A DNA stretch of 64,000 nt, taken from Bryobacterales bacterium (GTDB lineage Bacteria; Acidobacteriota; Terriglobia; Bryobacterales; Bryobacteraceae). The DNA is taken from positions 248,001 to 312,000 of the forward strand of contig JADJWL010000005.1 in assembly GCA_016716385.1 (NCBI GenBank). Direction: 5' to 3'. The translations under genes and the position numbers were made by a program. Within the stretch, counting starts at the first letter, position 1; every line of letters starts with the position of its first letter. Below, one piece after another: positions 1 through 9,068 of this stretch. The notes under the pieces were generated by a model that saw only the letters and a program-made list of their open reading frames with translations, did not search any database and was not told the origin of the DNA.

Positions 1-3
1 CGT

Positions 4-372
4 GTGGCTGCCATTGCGCGGAAGACCGTGGCGGCGCTCGTCCTGCTGACGATGCTGCCGTTCGCGAACCTCGCGTTGCTTGCGGCTTCCACGCGCTCGG
101 GCATGGCGTGCTGCCGCACGAAGAAGACATGCTGCTGCAGGAAGGCAGGCAATGCTCAGGGGCCCGCGGCCGTCGGCGTCTCGCAGGGATGCCCGAGAAC
201 GTGCAGCCTCGCGCTCCCAGCCGGCGACGCTCTTCGCGCGCTGTCTTCGCCGGCGCCCACGGCGGGCTCGCCGCTTGCGGCCGTCCTGCTGCGCCAAGCC
301 ACTCAAGAACATTCGCTCCAGCACGCTTCGCTCCCGCTTGAACTCTGGCAAAGACCGCCTCCTCGCGTCTGA
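4..372 (+). CDS. small Cys-rich exported protein (unknown)
   Basis: I do not recognise a family. The 122-residue product begins at a GTG next to the window edge, so the true start may lie further upstream. Residues 1-28 look like a signal peptide (basic n-region, then a run of Leu/Ala/Val). Residues 36-46 hold a dense cysteine cluster (CCRTKKTCCCR) and residues 63-67 hold CPRTC; the rest is Ala/Pro-rich low complexity. The gene lies 70 bases upstream of a TonB receptor on the same strand, and the gene after that encodes a propeller with CPCC and CPHC motifs. That suggests a shared metal or thiol theme, but this is inference. A spurious ORF in GC-rich DNA is possible, although the signal peptide argues against it. 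Confidence 0.5.
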   Translation: MAAIARKTVAALVLLTMLPFANLALLAASTRSGMACCRTKKTCCCRKAGNAQGPAAVGVSQGCPRTCSLALPAGDALRALSSPAPTAGSPLAAVLLRQATQEHSLQHASLPLELWQRPPPRV

Positions 373-442
373 CACCGCAACTGCTTCCGGCGGTGATCAA
401 CCGTCGTGCTTCATGTCAGTAACCAGCCAGGGGAGGCCAATC

Positions 443-3352
443 ATGCGGCTTGTGCCGCTTTGTATTCTTATTGGCGCCGGGGGGGCAATGTACGCGCAAA
501 GCATCAGCGCGTCCCTCTCCGGCATTGTGTTGGATTCCAACCAGGCGGCGGTCGAAAGTGCGGACGTCGAAGTGACGAACCGGGACACCGGTGCACTCCG
601 GCGCCTTACCACCAGCGGCCGCGGTCTGTTTCGTATTCCGAGTCTGCCCGCGGGCGATTACCGGGTCGCCATTTCGGCTCCGGGCTTCGCGCGTCTCGTC
701 TACGAGTCTCTGCCCCTGGTGGTCGGGCAGAGCAGGACACTCACCGCAACCCTCGAGCCCGAGGCGTTGCGCCAGGAGATTACCGTGTCGGCCGAAGGCG
801 CGGGCCAGTTGGAGACGGGCGCGGGCAATGTCGGCCAGACCTTCGAACCGGCCGAGATGAACGACCTGCCCAATGTCTCGGGCGGCCAGGGACGCAACTT
901 CCATACCCAGGTCCTGCTGACGCCGGCAATCGCCCCGACCTACCAGCAGCACCGGCCGTTCGCCGTCGGAGGCGCGCGCTCGCGCAACAACAGCTACCAG
1001 ATCGATTCGAACGACTACAACGAAATCGAGGGCGGACTGCTGATGGGCCGCGGAACGAGTGAACAGCTTGTGTCCGTCGAGGCGCTGGCCGGCATGCAGG
1101 TGCAGACGCACAACTTCAAGGCCGAATATGGGCGCAACAACGGCGCGATCGTGTCCATGGTGACCAAGCAGGGGACCAACGAGTGGCACGGGTCGGCCTA
1201 CGAGTTCCTGCGCAATGAAGCGCTATCGGCACGAAACACATTCGATCTTGCGCGCCCGCCGCTCAAGACGCACCAGTTCGGCGGCACGATCGGCGGACCC
1301 ATCCGTCGGGACAAGACATTCGTCTTCGGGAACTACGAAGCGCTCGTCCGGCGGGCCGCGGCCGTGAACACGATCCAGACCCTGACCCCGCAGCAGAAAC
1401 TGGCAGCGGCGCCCGCCGTGCGTCCACTAGCGGCGCTCTACCCCGATCCCAATCTGCCGGGCACGAATCTCTTCCGCAGCAGCGTCCCGCAGAACGGCTC
1501 GCTCGGGACGTTCCTGATCCGAGGCGACCATACGATCAGCGACCGGCAGCGGGTCTTCGCGCGGTCCCTCTACCTGAACACCTACACGGAGACGCGCGCC
1601 GGAGCATCGCTACTCCAGGCGCACCGCGATATCGGCACGCAGAGCCATTCCGTGCACCATAGCTGGACGCCGTCCGCGCGCAGCCTCAACGAGGCCCGCT
1701 TCCAGTTCACGCGCTTCAAGATCGACGACACCTTCGACGACCCGGTGCAACTCGGGGATCCCGCGGTGAACGGCGAAGTGGGGGCCGTGGCTGTCGGTGG
1801 ACTCAGTTCGCTCGGCCACTTCTTCTTCATGGCGCAGAAGAACTTTCAGAACAGCTTCCAGGCATCGAACGATTTCTCGATCATCCTGGGGCGCCATGCG
1901 CTGAAGATGGGCGGCGTCGGGCGGCGGCAGCAATTGAACGGAGGCAGGTTCAATCCGACGCTGACGGGCCAGTTGCGCTTCATCAACGCCGCCGAGTTTC
2001 TTGCCGGGCGTCCGGTTTCCTACAGCCGGAACGTCGGCAATCCAGCCGTCGGGCTGCGGTCGATCGAAGCGCACAGCTACATTCAGGACGACTGGCAGAT
2101 CCACTCGCGCCTCACGCTGCACCTTGGCTTGCGCTATGAACTGAACACGGTGCCTGTGGAAGTAAACGGCCTGATCCCGGATGCCTTCCGCTTCCGGGGC
2201 GACCACAATAACTTCGCGCCCCGCTTCGGTTTTGCCTGGCGCGCGGACCGCGAAGGCCGCACTGTCGTGCGGGGCGGCTACGGCGTCTACTACAACATCC
2301 TCGAACTGGCGTTTGTCGGGCTCACGCGGTTCAACCCGCCGCTGATTCAAAATCTGACCGCCGCGCGGCCTGTCTTCCCCGATCTGCTCGGACAGGCACA
2401 GGCCGGGATTCCCGGCGGCCTCGTTCTGCCGGATCCGAATGCGCGGACGCCGTACGCCAGCCATTACAACTTCCGCATCGAGCAGCAGATTCCCGGCTCC
2501 CGTTCGAGCGTGAGCCTGGGCTATATCGGCACGACCGGCATCCGCCTGCCCTACACCACGATGCCCAACGGCGGCGACGCCATGCCGCAGGCGCAACGTC
2601 CCGACCCCAGCGTCGGCGTCGTTTCCTTACTGCGGACCGACGCAACCTCCGCCTACCACGCGCTCGAAGCGGTCTACGCCTGGCGGCGTTCCGATCTGTC
2701 ATTGCGCGGGTCGTACACGTTCGCCAAGTCACTCGACCAGTTGAGCGACTACACGTCGACCAACACGGGCATCGCTCCCGCGCTCTTGCTTCTGGATGAG
2801 ACCAACCGCGGTCTGAACCAGGGGCCGTCGGACCACGACATGCGGCACGTGGTGAATCTGTTCGGGTCCTACGAGCTGCCCTGGGCGCGGAAGAACCGCT
2901 GGCTGGGTGGATGGCAGGTGCAGTCGATCGTACGGCTCACTAGCGCGCTGCCTTTCACGGTCTTCTCCGGCACCGACAATTTGAACCGCGCGAATGCGAA
3001 TCGCGCCCTGAACGTCCCGGGCAGCCTGGTCCGGACTCCTTCGCAGCGCCAGGCGCTACGGCTGGCTGACGGGACCACGACGGCGCAACTGATTCCCGCC
3101 GCCGGAACCCTCGGCGACATCGGCCGCAACACAGAACGCGGAGACCGCCTCGCGCAGGTCAACGTGTCCGTGGGCAAGGGTTTCGCCCTCACTGAAACCT
3201 GGCGCGCGGAGTTCCGCGCCGAAGCATTCAACCTGCTGAACTCAACAAACTACCAGACGCCCGACGGACGTCTGAACTCGGCGACGTTCGGCCGGGCGCT
3301 GACCGCGCTCGATTCGCGCCAGATGCAACTGGCCCTGAAGCTGACATTTTGA
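443..3352 (+). CDS. TonB-dependent receptor, Oar-like, with carboxypeptidase-regulatory N-domain
   Basis: Outer-membrane beta-barrel of about 969 residues. The ATG at 443 was chosen because a strong ribosome-binding site (GGGAGG, 431-436) sits 6 bases upstream and a signal peptide follows (MRLVPLCILIG... to AQ at about residue 19). The open frame extends back to 80 but has no signal or homology there. Residues 22-105 form a CarboxypepD_reg-like beta-sandwich (SGIVLDSNQAAVESADVEV). A plug follows, containing KAEYGRNNGAIVSMVTKQGT, a signature of the Oar/Solibacter receptor group. The barrel ends in the terminal Phe expected for Bam-mediated insertion (ALKLTF). The family is very abundant in Acidobacteria; its substrates, presumably oligosaccharides, peptides or metal complexes, are rarely known. 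The downstream gene begins 10 bases after the stop, so the two are probably co-transcribed. Confidence 0.93.
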   Translation: MRLVPLCILIGAGGAMYAQSISASLSGIVLDSNQAAVESADVEVTNRDTGALRRLTTSGRGLFRIPSLPAGDYRVAISAPGFARLVYESLPLVVGQSRTLTATLEPEALRQEITVSAEGAGQLETGAGNVGQTFEPAEMNDLPNVSGGQGRNFHTQVLLTPAIAPTYQQHRPFAVGGARSRNNSYQIDSNDYNEIEGGLLMGRGTSEQLVSVEALAGMQVQTHNFKAEYGRNNGAIVSMVTKQGTNEWHGSAYEFLRNEALSARNTFDLARPPLKTHQFGGTIGGPIRRDKTFVFGNYEALVRRAAAVNTIQTLTPQQKLAAAPAVRPLAALYPDPNLPGTNLFRSSVPQNGSLGTFLIRGDHTISDRQRVFARSLYLNTYTETRAGASLLQAHRDIGTQSHSVHHSWTPSARSLNEARFQFTRFKIDDTFDDPVQLGDPAVNGEVGAVAVGGLSSLGHFFFMAQKNFQNSFQASNDFSIILGRHALKMGGVGRRQQLNGGRFNPTLTGQLRFINAAEFLAGRPVSYSRNVGNPAVGLRSIEAHSYIQDDWQIHSRLTLHLGLRYELNTVPVEVNGLIPDAFRFRGDHNNFAPRFGFAWRADREGRTVVRGGYGVYYNILELAFVGLTRFNPPLIQNLTAARPVFPDLLGQAQAGIPGGLVLPDPNARTPYASHYNFRIEQQIPGSRSSVSLGYIGTTGIRLPYTTMPNGGDAMPQAQRPDPSVGVVSLLRTDATSAYHALEAVYAWRRSDLSLRGSYTFAKSLDQLSDYTSTNTGIAPALLLLDETNRGLNQGPSDHDMRHVVNLFGSYELPWARKNRWLGGWQVQSIVRLTSALPFTVFSGTDNLNRANANRALNVPGSLVRTPSQRQALRLADGTTTAQLIPAAGTLGDIGRNTERGDRLAQVNVSVGKGFALTETWRAEFRAEAFNLLNSTNYQTPDGRLNSATFGRALTALDSRQMQLALKLTF

Positions 3353-3362
3353 GGAGAACGCG

Positions 3363-4589
3363 ATGACGATATCCCGACGTGCAATGTTGACGGTTCCCTT
3401 CGGTGCCGCTGTGGCGGCTCCCAAACCGGACAAGGAGGTCAAAGCCGTCTTTGAGGCAAAGCGCCGCCTGATCGGCCCGGGACGCAGCCCCTGGCTGGTG
3501 GCGCGCCGGCAACACGGCCTCATGATGGCGTACTCGCGGCAGGGCGATCTGTTCTTCCAGTCGTCGAACGACCTCGGCGATACATTCACCGAACCGCTGC
3601 CCATCAACAGTGTCGCGGCCGAGGTCAGCGACCACGGCGAGAACGGTCCTCAGCTCCTCAGCAGTCCCGGCGACCGCGAGTTGTACGCCGTGTGGAACGC
3701 GCGCACGCCGAATGCGCCTGGAAAGAGCGACGTGCGGTTCTCACGGTCGAGCGCGATGCAGGTGGCGTGGTCACCCGCGATCACGGTGAACGACGGGCCG
3801 CCGGCATCGCACAACTTCCAGGGGGCCGCGGTAGCGGCCGACGGCGCCATCTACGCCGGCTGGCTGGACTCGCGCGATCCTGGCGGGTCGAGCGTGTACG
3901 TCACGTGTTCGACCGACGGCGGCAAGTCGTTCGCGCCGAATGTGCGGGTGGTGGGCAATGTCTGTCCCTGTTGCCGCGTATCGATCGGGACGGTGGGCAA
4001 CCGCGTGGTGCTGTCCTGGCGGCAGGTGGAAGCAGGCGACATTCGCGACATCTTCACGGCGGTGTCCGAGGACCATGGCAAGACCTGGAGCCAGCCGGCG
4101 CTGGTCGCGCGGGATGCCTGGAAGATTAGCGGATGCCCTCATTGCGGTCCATCGCTGGCCGGCGTGGGCGACACCCTCTGGATCGCCTGGATGAGCGAAG
4201 GCGGCGGCGAGCCGGCGGTATATATTGCGCAGTCGCGCGACGGAGGGCGCACGTTTTCGCAGCGTGTCCAGGCGTCGGGAGAGACGCTGGATCCGACGCA
4301 TCCCCGGCTCGCGACCAACGGCGAGAACCTGGCGCTGGTGTTCCAGGCGCGCGAGGCGGGTGGCGAGCAGGGCTGGGGGAAGTTCGTCGCGTGGTATCGC
4401 GAGGTTTACCCGGACGGCTCGATGTCAGCGTTGCAGCAGGCGCCCGCGGGCGATGCGAATACATCCTACCCGAGTCTGGCTCTGGGGTTGAGCGGACGGT
4501 TGTTCATGGGCTGGAGCGAGTTGTCGGACGGCGCGCCGCACGTCGCCCTGCTGCGGGCGCGCGCCGCCAGGCCGCCGAAGTCTTCGTAG
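3363..4589 (+). CDS. exported sialidase/BNR-repeat propeller protein with Cys motifs
   Basis: 408 residues with a short Tat-like or Sec signal (MTISRRAMLTVPFGAAVAA). At least four Asp-box motifs of the sialidase/BNR type are visible: SSNDLGDTF, STDGGKSF, SEDHGKTW and SRDGGRTF. This supports a six-bladed beta-propeller. The catalytic Arg triad of true sialidases is not evident, so glycosidase activity is unproven. Two cysteine motifs are unusual for this fold: CPCCR (about residue 200) and CPHCGPS (about residue 257). They could form disulfides or bind metal. The gene follows the TonB receptor with only 10 bases between, which suggests they work together on the same ligand. A bidirectional hairpin terminator lies just downstream. 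Confidence 0.85.
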   Translation: MTISRRAMLTVPFGAAVAAPKPDKEVKAVFEAKRRLIGPGRSPWLVARRQHGLMMAYSRQGDLFFQSSNDLGDTFTEPLPINSVAAEVSDHGENGPQLLSSPGDRELYAVWNARTPNAPGKSDVRFSRSSAMQVAWSPAITVNDGPPASHNFQGAAVAADGAIYAGWLDSRDPGGSSVYVTCSTDGGKSFAPNVRVVGNVCPCCRVSIGTVGNRVVLSWRQVEAGDIRDIFTAVSEDHGKTWSQPALVARDAWKISGCPHCGPSLAGVGDTLWIAWMSEGGGEPAVYIAQSRDGGRTFSQRVQASGETLDPTHPRLATNGENLALVFQAREAGGEQGWGKFVAWYREVYPDGSMSALQQAPAGDANTSYPSLALGLSGRLFMGWSELSDGAPHVALLRARAARPPKSS

Positions 4590-4614
4590 AGACGAATGGC
4601 CGACCCCAGCAGGA

Positions 4615-4646
4615 GCAGCCTGATTCCATCCGCGGAATCAGGCTGC
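4615..4646. terminator. bidirectional hairpin terminator
   Basis: A perfect 13-bp inverted repeat (GCAGCCTGATTCC, 4615-4627; GGAATCAGGCTGC, 4634-4646) has a 6-base loop. It lies between the convergent propeller gene (+) and hicB (-). The right arm overlaps the hicB stop codon (4638-4640). There is no long T-tract, but the position and perfect stem fit transcription termination from both sides. Confidence 0.75.
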
Positions 4647-4862
4647 CGTGGTGACTTCTATCTCACCGGCGAGGCTGATTGGTTCAGGGACAGGGTCCCC
4701 GAACTCGCGGAGAGTTGCTAGGTGCCCCTGGATCGCCTCGCGGATGCTGAGCCGCACTTCTTCCAGGGTACGGCCGGTCGTCATGCAGCCCGGCAGGTCC
4801 GGAACGTAAGCCGCCCAGTTTTCCTGGGCCCGTTCGAAGATCACTGCGTACTTCACGCTCAT
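4638..4862 (-). CDS. hicB: HicB-like antitoxin
   Basis: 74 residues from the ATG at 4862 (MSVKYAVIFE...). It shows the HicB signature of a degenerate RNase H-like fold: YAVIFERAQENWAAYVPDLPGC, then TTGRTLEEV and an IREAI.GHL helix, ending in a region that could contact HicA. No separate DNA-binding domain follows, so this is the short HicB form. It overlaps hicA by four bases (ATGA), which indicates translational coupling, and hicA is promoter-proximal as in most HicAB loci. Its role is to neutralise the HicA mRNA interferase and probably to autorepress. The stop codon is inside the hairpin terminator. Confidence 0.87.
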   Translation of the reverse strand: MSVKYAVIFERAQENWAAYVPDLPGCMTTGRTLEEVRLSIREAIQGHLATLREFGDPVPEPISLAGEIEVTTAA

Positions 4863-5083
4863 CGCCCGTTCTCTAATCCCGCGGCCCTCAGGACTGCCTT
4901 TAGTGTACCAATCGGTACGTCGTCGCCCTGATTGCCTGGAATGGTGACGACGTTTGGTTTCGTCGCGTGCTTGAAGTGCCGGTGACTTCCCGTTGTCCTC
5001 ACGTGTTTCCATCCGTCGGACTCGATCAATCGGACAAGGTCACGAACGCCTACCGTAGCTGGATGCGGTCGTGCCGATCCCAC
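4859..5083 (-). CDS. hicA: HicA-like mRNA interferase toxin
   Basis: 74 residues from a GTG at 5083. The core VRDLVRLIESDGWKHVRTTG is followed by SHRHFKHATKPNVVTIPG, which matches the HicA/YcfA double-stranded-RNA-binding fold with its catalytic His in the G-S-H-R motif. Family members usually start right before the VRDL segment; here no ATG/GTG/TTG lies there, so the GTG ten codons earlier is used. That start overlaps the end of the upstream HlyD-type gene (stop at 5050-5052) by 34 bases. Expression may therefore depend on read-through from that gene. The pair probably acts as a stress or stabilisation module; hicB follows with an ATGA overlap. Confidence 0.86.
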   Translation of the reverse strand: MGSARPHPATVGVRDLVRLIESDGWKHVRTTGSHRHFKHATKPNVVTIPGNQGDDVPIGTLKAVLRAAGLENGR

Positions 5084-6304
5084 GTCGCCGTATCCGACAA
5101 AATGACCTGGTCGCCCACCGCCAGACCTTCCAACACTTCGATCGTCGTGGCCGACGCCCGGCCAAGTTTGACGGGCACTCGCGTGGCATGGATCCCATCG
5201 GCATCCACCCTGTAGAGGCCGACCGTCGCTCCCGTTTGACCACCGGTAGGACGAGGCATGTAGGTGATCCCCGTCAAGTGTTCAATCTCGATCGTCCCTG
5301 TCACGCTCAGGTCGGGCCGCGCGCCGGCCGGGAGAGGACCTTGGAGCTTGACGTCGACCGTCACCGTCCCTTCGCGGGCGGAGGGATCGACCCGGGACAA
5401 CCACACCCTGAATCGTGCTGTTGCGGGTGTCGATCACGGCGTTCTGGCCGATCGTGACGTCGTTCGCCTGCGTCTCGGCGATGCGCAATTCAGCCTTGAG
5501 ACGGCTTGGCTGCACCACCTTGGCAAGAATCGCGCCGGCCGACACCCTCTGCCCGACCTCCACGGATAATTCCTGCAGCACACCGGCCACGCCCGCCTTC
5601 ACCGACAACGCTTCCACCTGGGCGCGCCGAAACTGCCGTAGCGCCTCCAGCCGGGCCACGTTCGCCGACTGGGCGGCTAACTGCGCCTCGACCGCTTCGT
5701 GGGTAATCGCCATGCGTTTCGCCTCAATCTCTTTCCGCTTGGCAAGTTGCTCGACAGCCAATTGGGAAGTCTTGGCGGTGAGATCGACCAGGAGGCCTTC
5801 GTTATTGAGTGAGGTGTCTCGATGTGCCCGCAGAGCAGCGGTCTGATACTCGGCGTCGAGCCGGGCGGCCTCCGCCTCCTGGTTGAGCCTCTCGCTGCGC
5901 AACTGGACCTGAAGATCCACCAGGCGGGCTTCCCCGGCCTTCCATTCGTACTCGGCGTCGAGAGCCGCAAGCTGCAGTTCGGGATTGGCGAGGACGAGCA
6001 GCACGGTCTCGGGCGTGACGCGGTCCCCGGCTTGAGCGAACCGCCTCTCCACCCGCCCGTCGGTGGCGGCGGGAATCCAGAGAACGTCCACCGGAACGAG
6101 AGTCCCCTGGCCTTTGACTTCACGCGTCATCGATCCAGTCTCCACGGTTCCGGTCCAGATGGAGGATCGCTCCACTGGGTACGCCGCAGGCTTGAGGCGC
6201 GATGGCACAATGGCGAGAGCGGCGACCAGGCCAAAAGCCACAATGCCGTACGTTGCGCGCCGCAACAGCCGCATTCTTCGCGTGTTCTCGCGGGGTCTGT
6301 CCAT
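5050..6304 (-). pseudogene. HlyD/MFP efflux adaptor, frameshifted
   Basis: Periplasmic adaptor subunit of an efflux or ABC export system. The ATG at 6304 (MDRPRENTRRM...) is followed by one N-terminal membrane helix (YGIVAFGLVAALAIV), a barrel-sandwich segment (GTLVPVDVLWIPAATDGRVE), a long coiled-coil hairpin rich in Ala/Glu/Leu, the second lipoyl half (AGVAGVLQELSVEVGQRVSAG), and a beta-barrel. The frame breaks at about 5391-5396: upstream reads ...NSTIQGVVV in one frame, and RVDPSAREGTVTVDV continues in another. Deleting one base in the CCCGGG run restores the family motif G-V-V-V-R-V-D-P. The rest is intact to the stop at 5050, so a sequencing error or a very recent mutation is likely. 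No transporter or permease gene is next to it, so it is an orphan adaptor in this window. Confidence 0.85.
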
Positions 6305-6393
6305 GGGCTTCCCTAGGGCCAACGGGGGTAGAATCCTGTCTGAAGGTTTCAACAGTCCGGGCTCCGGTTTCGTCTCTCTCCATGAGGCAACCG

Positions 6394-7573
6394 ATGCGTA
6401 CATTACTCGCGCTTCTCCCGGCGTCGATCTCACTGGTCGCGCAAACCGTTGAGGGAGTACTCGACCAGCAGCCCGTCCACCGGCCTGACCCGACTTGGGC
6501 GGTCTTCCACCTCGCTCCCGCCTCCCCGCCGGAGCGGGCGCGCCTGCCGGTCAAGCTCGCCGGACGATGCGGTCTGGAGCGGGAAGATCTGGTGGAGCAA
6601 TTCCCGCAGCGAACGGCAGGCGGCCGTCGTCTATGCCGCCGACGGCCGCCGGTTGATCGCCATCGACACAAACGGCGACGGAAGGTTTGGGGCCGGCGAG
6701 GTTCACCCGTTCCTGCGTGCGGCTCCAGAATCCGGGGATTGGGATCTGACCTGGACGATGCGCGACGCGGGTCCCTTCGCGAGCCTGCCTCTGCGGTTCC
6801 GGGTCCTCGAATCCAATCGCAACCCGGAGAAAGCACAGCCACTCCATGTCAACGACTGGTTCCTCGTCTATGGCCAGGTGAACGTCGATGGACGGCCTGT
6901 GCGGGTGGCCTTCCAGTACCGCTCTCGCGACGGCCGGATCGATCCGAGGAACGGCTCGCTGGGAGTGGACGGAAACGGGGACGGGGTCATCGACGTATCC
7001 AATCACTCTCCTGAATGGGCGTGGGCTGATAACGAAAGCGTCGTCTTCCGGGCCGGTGGCGCGTACCTTTCAATCGAAGCCGTGGACCTGGAGGCGCGCC
7101 GGTTCCGGGCTAGGCTTCATCCGCCGGCCGAATACCCGCGGATCGAACTCCGGCCCGGCGTTCAGGTGCCGGACTTCGAGTTCGTCGATTTCGAAGGCCG
7201 GCCGCGGCGTCTCTCCGAGTTCCGGGAGAAAGTGCTTGCTCTCGATTTCTGGGGTTCCTGGTGCGGGCCTTGCATTGCCCAGTTGCCGAAACTCAAGGAA
7301 ATCCACGCGCGCTACCGGTCGCGCGGCTTCGGGATCCTCGGCATGAACAACGAGAAGGAGGGCGATCCCGCGCAGGCGGACGCGGTCGTCGCCAGGTTCC
7401 AGCTTCCTTGGACGCAGGCCCGGACCTCCGGTATCCTCGAACTGATCGAACGGCGGTTCCGCATCAGTTCGTGGCCGACGTTGATCCTGGTCGACTCCGA
7501 GCGGCGCATCATTGCGGCGCCAATTGAGTTGGACAAGCTCGAAGCCGAGCTTGCGGCACGGCTCGGCCGGTAG
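6394..7573 (+). pseudogene. TlpA-like exported thioredoxin-fold protein, frameshifted
   Basis: Exported thiol-disulfide protein of about 390 residues. The start at 6394 (alternative ATG 6382) gives a signal peptide (MRTLLALLPASISLVAQ). A beta-rich domain includes an EF-hand-like calcium loop motif (DTNGDGRFGAGE) and later DGNGDGVIDV. The C-terminal thioredoxin domain has ALDFWGSWCGPCIAQLPKL with the WCGPC redox pair, and the cis-Pro segment SSWPTLILVD. The frame breaks at about 6556-6563: ...RLPVKL is in one frame and PDDAVWSGKIWW in the next, and removing one base joins them cleanly. Both sides look under normal coding constraint, so a base-call error is as likely as real decay. It is divergent from the HlyD-type gene and convergent with the PhoD-like gene. 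Confidence 0.85.
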
Positions 7574-7581
7574 CGGCCGGC

Positions 7582-9068
7582 TCAGGCCGGATCCAGCGTC
7601 TTCGTGAACAGCGCCGCACCGGTGAGGTCGCGCAGCACGACGGACATCTCGCGGGTCTTCGCATCGATGCGCACGTCTCCGAAGAACTGCAGGCCTTCCG
7701 ACGGCGCCATGTTCGGAAGAGTGCAGTGCTTCTGGTACACCACTTCGATGCCGAACGTGTCATCAGTCTGCGACGGACCGAACGTGCCCGCGTGCAGCGG
7801 GCCGGACATGAATTCCCAGAACGGCGAGAATTCCGTGAATCGCGCTTTCGCCGGGTTGTAGAAGTGCGCCGCCGTGTAGTGGGTGTCGGCGGTGAACCAG
7901 ACCACGTTCTTCACATCGCGGATCGACCGCAGGAGCCGCGCCATCTCGATCTCACGGCCGCGAGCGGCGGCCCGTCGCCGTTGGCCAGGTTTTCGAAACG
8001 CGGCCGTCCATCCGCATCCTTGCCGTCGCCCACCTGCAGGCCGATGGGCATGTCGGCCGCGATCACCTTCCAGGTGGCCCGGGACGCCTGCAACCCGCGC
8101 GACAACCAGTCAAGCTGCGGCCGGCCGAGGAAAGGCGTTTCGGCGGTCTCGCGGTTGAACGTGTTCGGGCCGCGGTAGCTGCGCATGTCGACCACGAACA
8201 CGTCGCACAGCGGTCCGTAGGGGATGCGGCGGTAGATGCGTTCGGCCGCAAGCAGGCGCATCGGGGCGTACTCGAGAAACGCACGGGTGGCCCGCGCCAC
8301 CAGGAGGGGCACGGACCGCTCGCGGTAGCGGTCATCGAGTTCCTTGGATCCCGACCAGTTGTTCGTGACCTCGTGGTCGTCCCACTGCCAGATCTGCGCG
8401 ACTTCCGCGTTGAAGCGGCGGACGTTCGCGTCCATCAGGTTGTAGCGGTGATTGCCGCGGAATTCGTCGAGCGTTTCAGCGACCTTGCTCTTCTCCTCGG
8501 TGATGACGTTCTTCCAGAGCGAGCCGTCCGGCAGCGTCACCTCGGGCTGGATGGGGCCGTCGGCATAGATGGTGTCGCCCGAGTGGATGAAGAAGTCCGG
8601 TTCCAGGCGGCGCATCGCTTCGTAGGTGCGCATGCCGCCCCAGTCCGGATTGATCCCCCAGCCCTGCCCCGCGGTGTCGCCGGCCCAAAGGAACCGCACG
8701 CCGGAGCCGGGAGTCCGGAAGCGGCCGCTCAAGGGGTCGCTGACGAGGCGGCCCGTGCGCAGGTCCTCGAAGCGCACTTCGTACAGGATGGTCTGTCCCG
8801 CGGGAAGGCCGGTCAGTTCCGCGCGACCCGTGAAATCAGTCACATCGAGGCAGTGCGGACCCTGGATCTCCCGGGATTCGCCCCGCTCCGATGTGCGCCA
8901 CGTCACGCGCATCCGCGCCGGGCGATCCGCGCGGGACCAGACAATGGCCCGTCCGGGGCGGACATCGCCCGCCATGACGCCAAATGGAATGTGCGGCAGG
9001 TCCTTTTGCGCGCGGACGATGGCCGGCGCACAGCCTGCTGCCAGCAGCAGACCGCGCCGCGAAATCAC
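7582..9068 (-). pseudogene. PhoD-like alkaline phosphatase, frameshifted
   Basis: Exported metallophosphoesterase of about 490 residues: a Tat-like start (MISRRGLLLAAGCAPAIVRA), a fibronectin-like N-domain with VMAGDVRPGRAIVWSRAD, then the metallophosphatase core (FLWAGDTAGQGWG, FFIHSGDTIYAD, WDDHEVTNNW) and the C-terminal motif FTADTHYTAAHF. These residues are the PhoD iron/calcium ligands. The frame is lost at about 7955-7964: ENLANGDGPPL is in one frame and GREIEMARLLRSI in the next, where family members run continuously as NGDGPPLGRE. Two extra bases (7960-7961) or one missing base explain it. The ATG at 9068 overlaps the stop of the 2-oxoglutarate dehydrogenase gene (ATGA), so it is co-transcribed with it although unrelated in function. 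Confidence 0.86.

Noticed and set aside
80..442. N-terminal extension of the TonB receptor
   Set aside because: The frame is open but Arg-rich and lacks homology. A strong ribosome-binding site and signal peptide define ATG 443.
7564..7579. CGGCCG-GTAG-CGGCCG hairpin between the convergent TlpA-like and PhoD-like genes
   Set aside because: The stem is only 6 bp of a self-palindromic hexamer and has no T-tract, so it is not convincing as a terminator.
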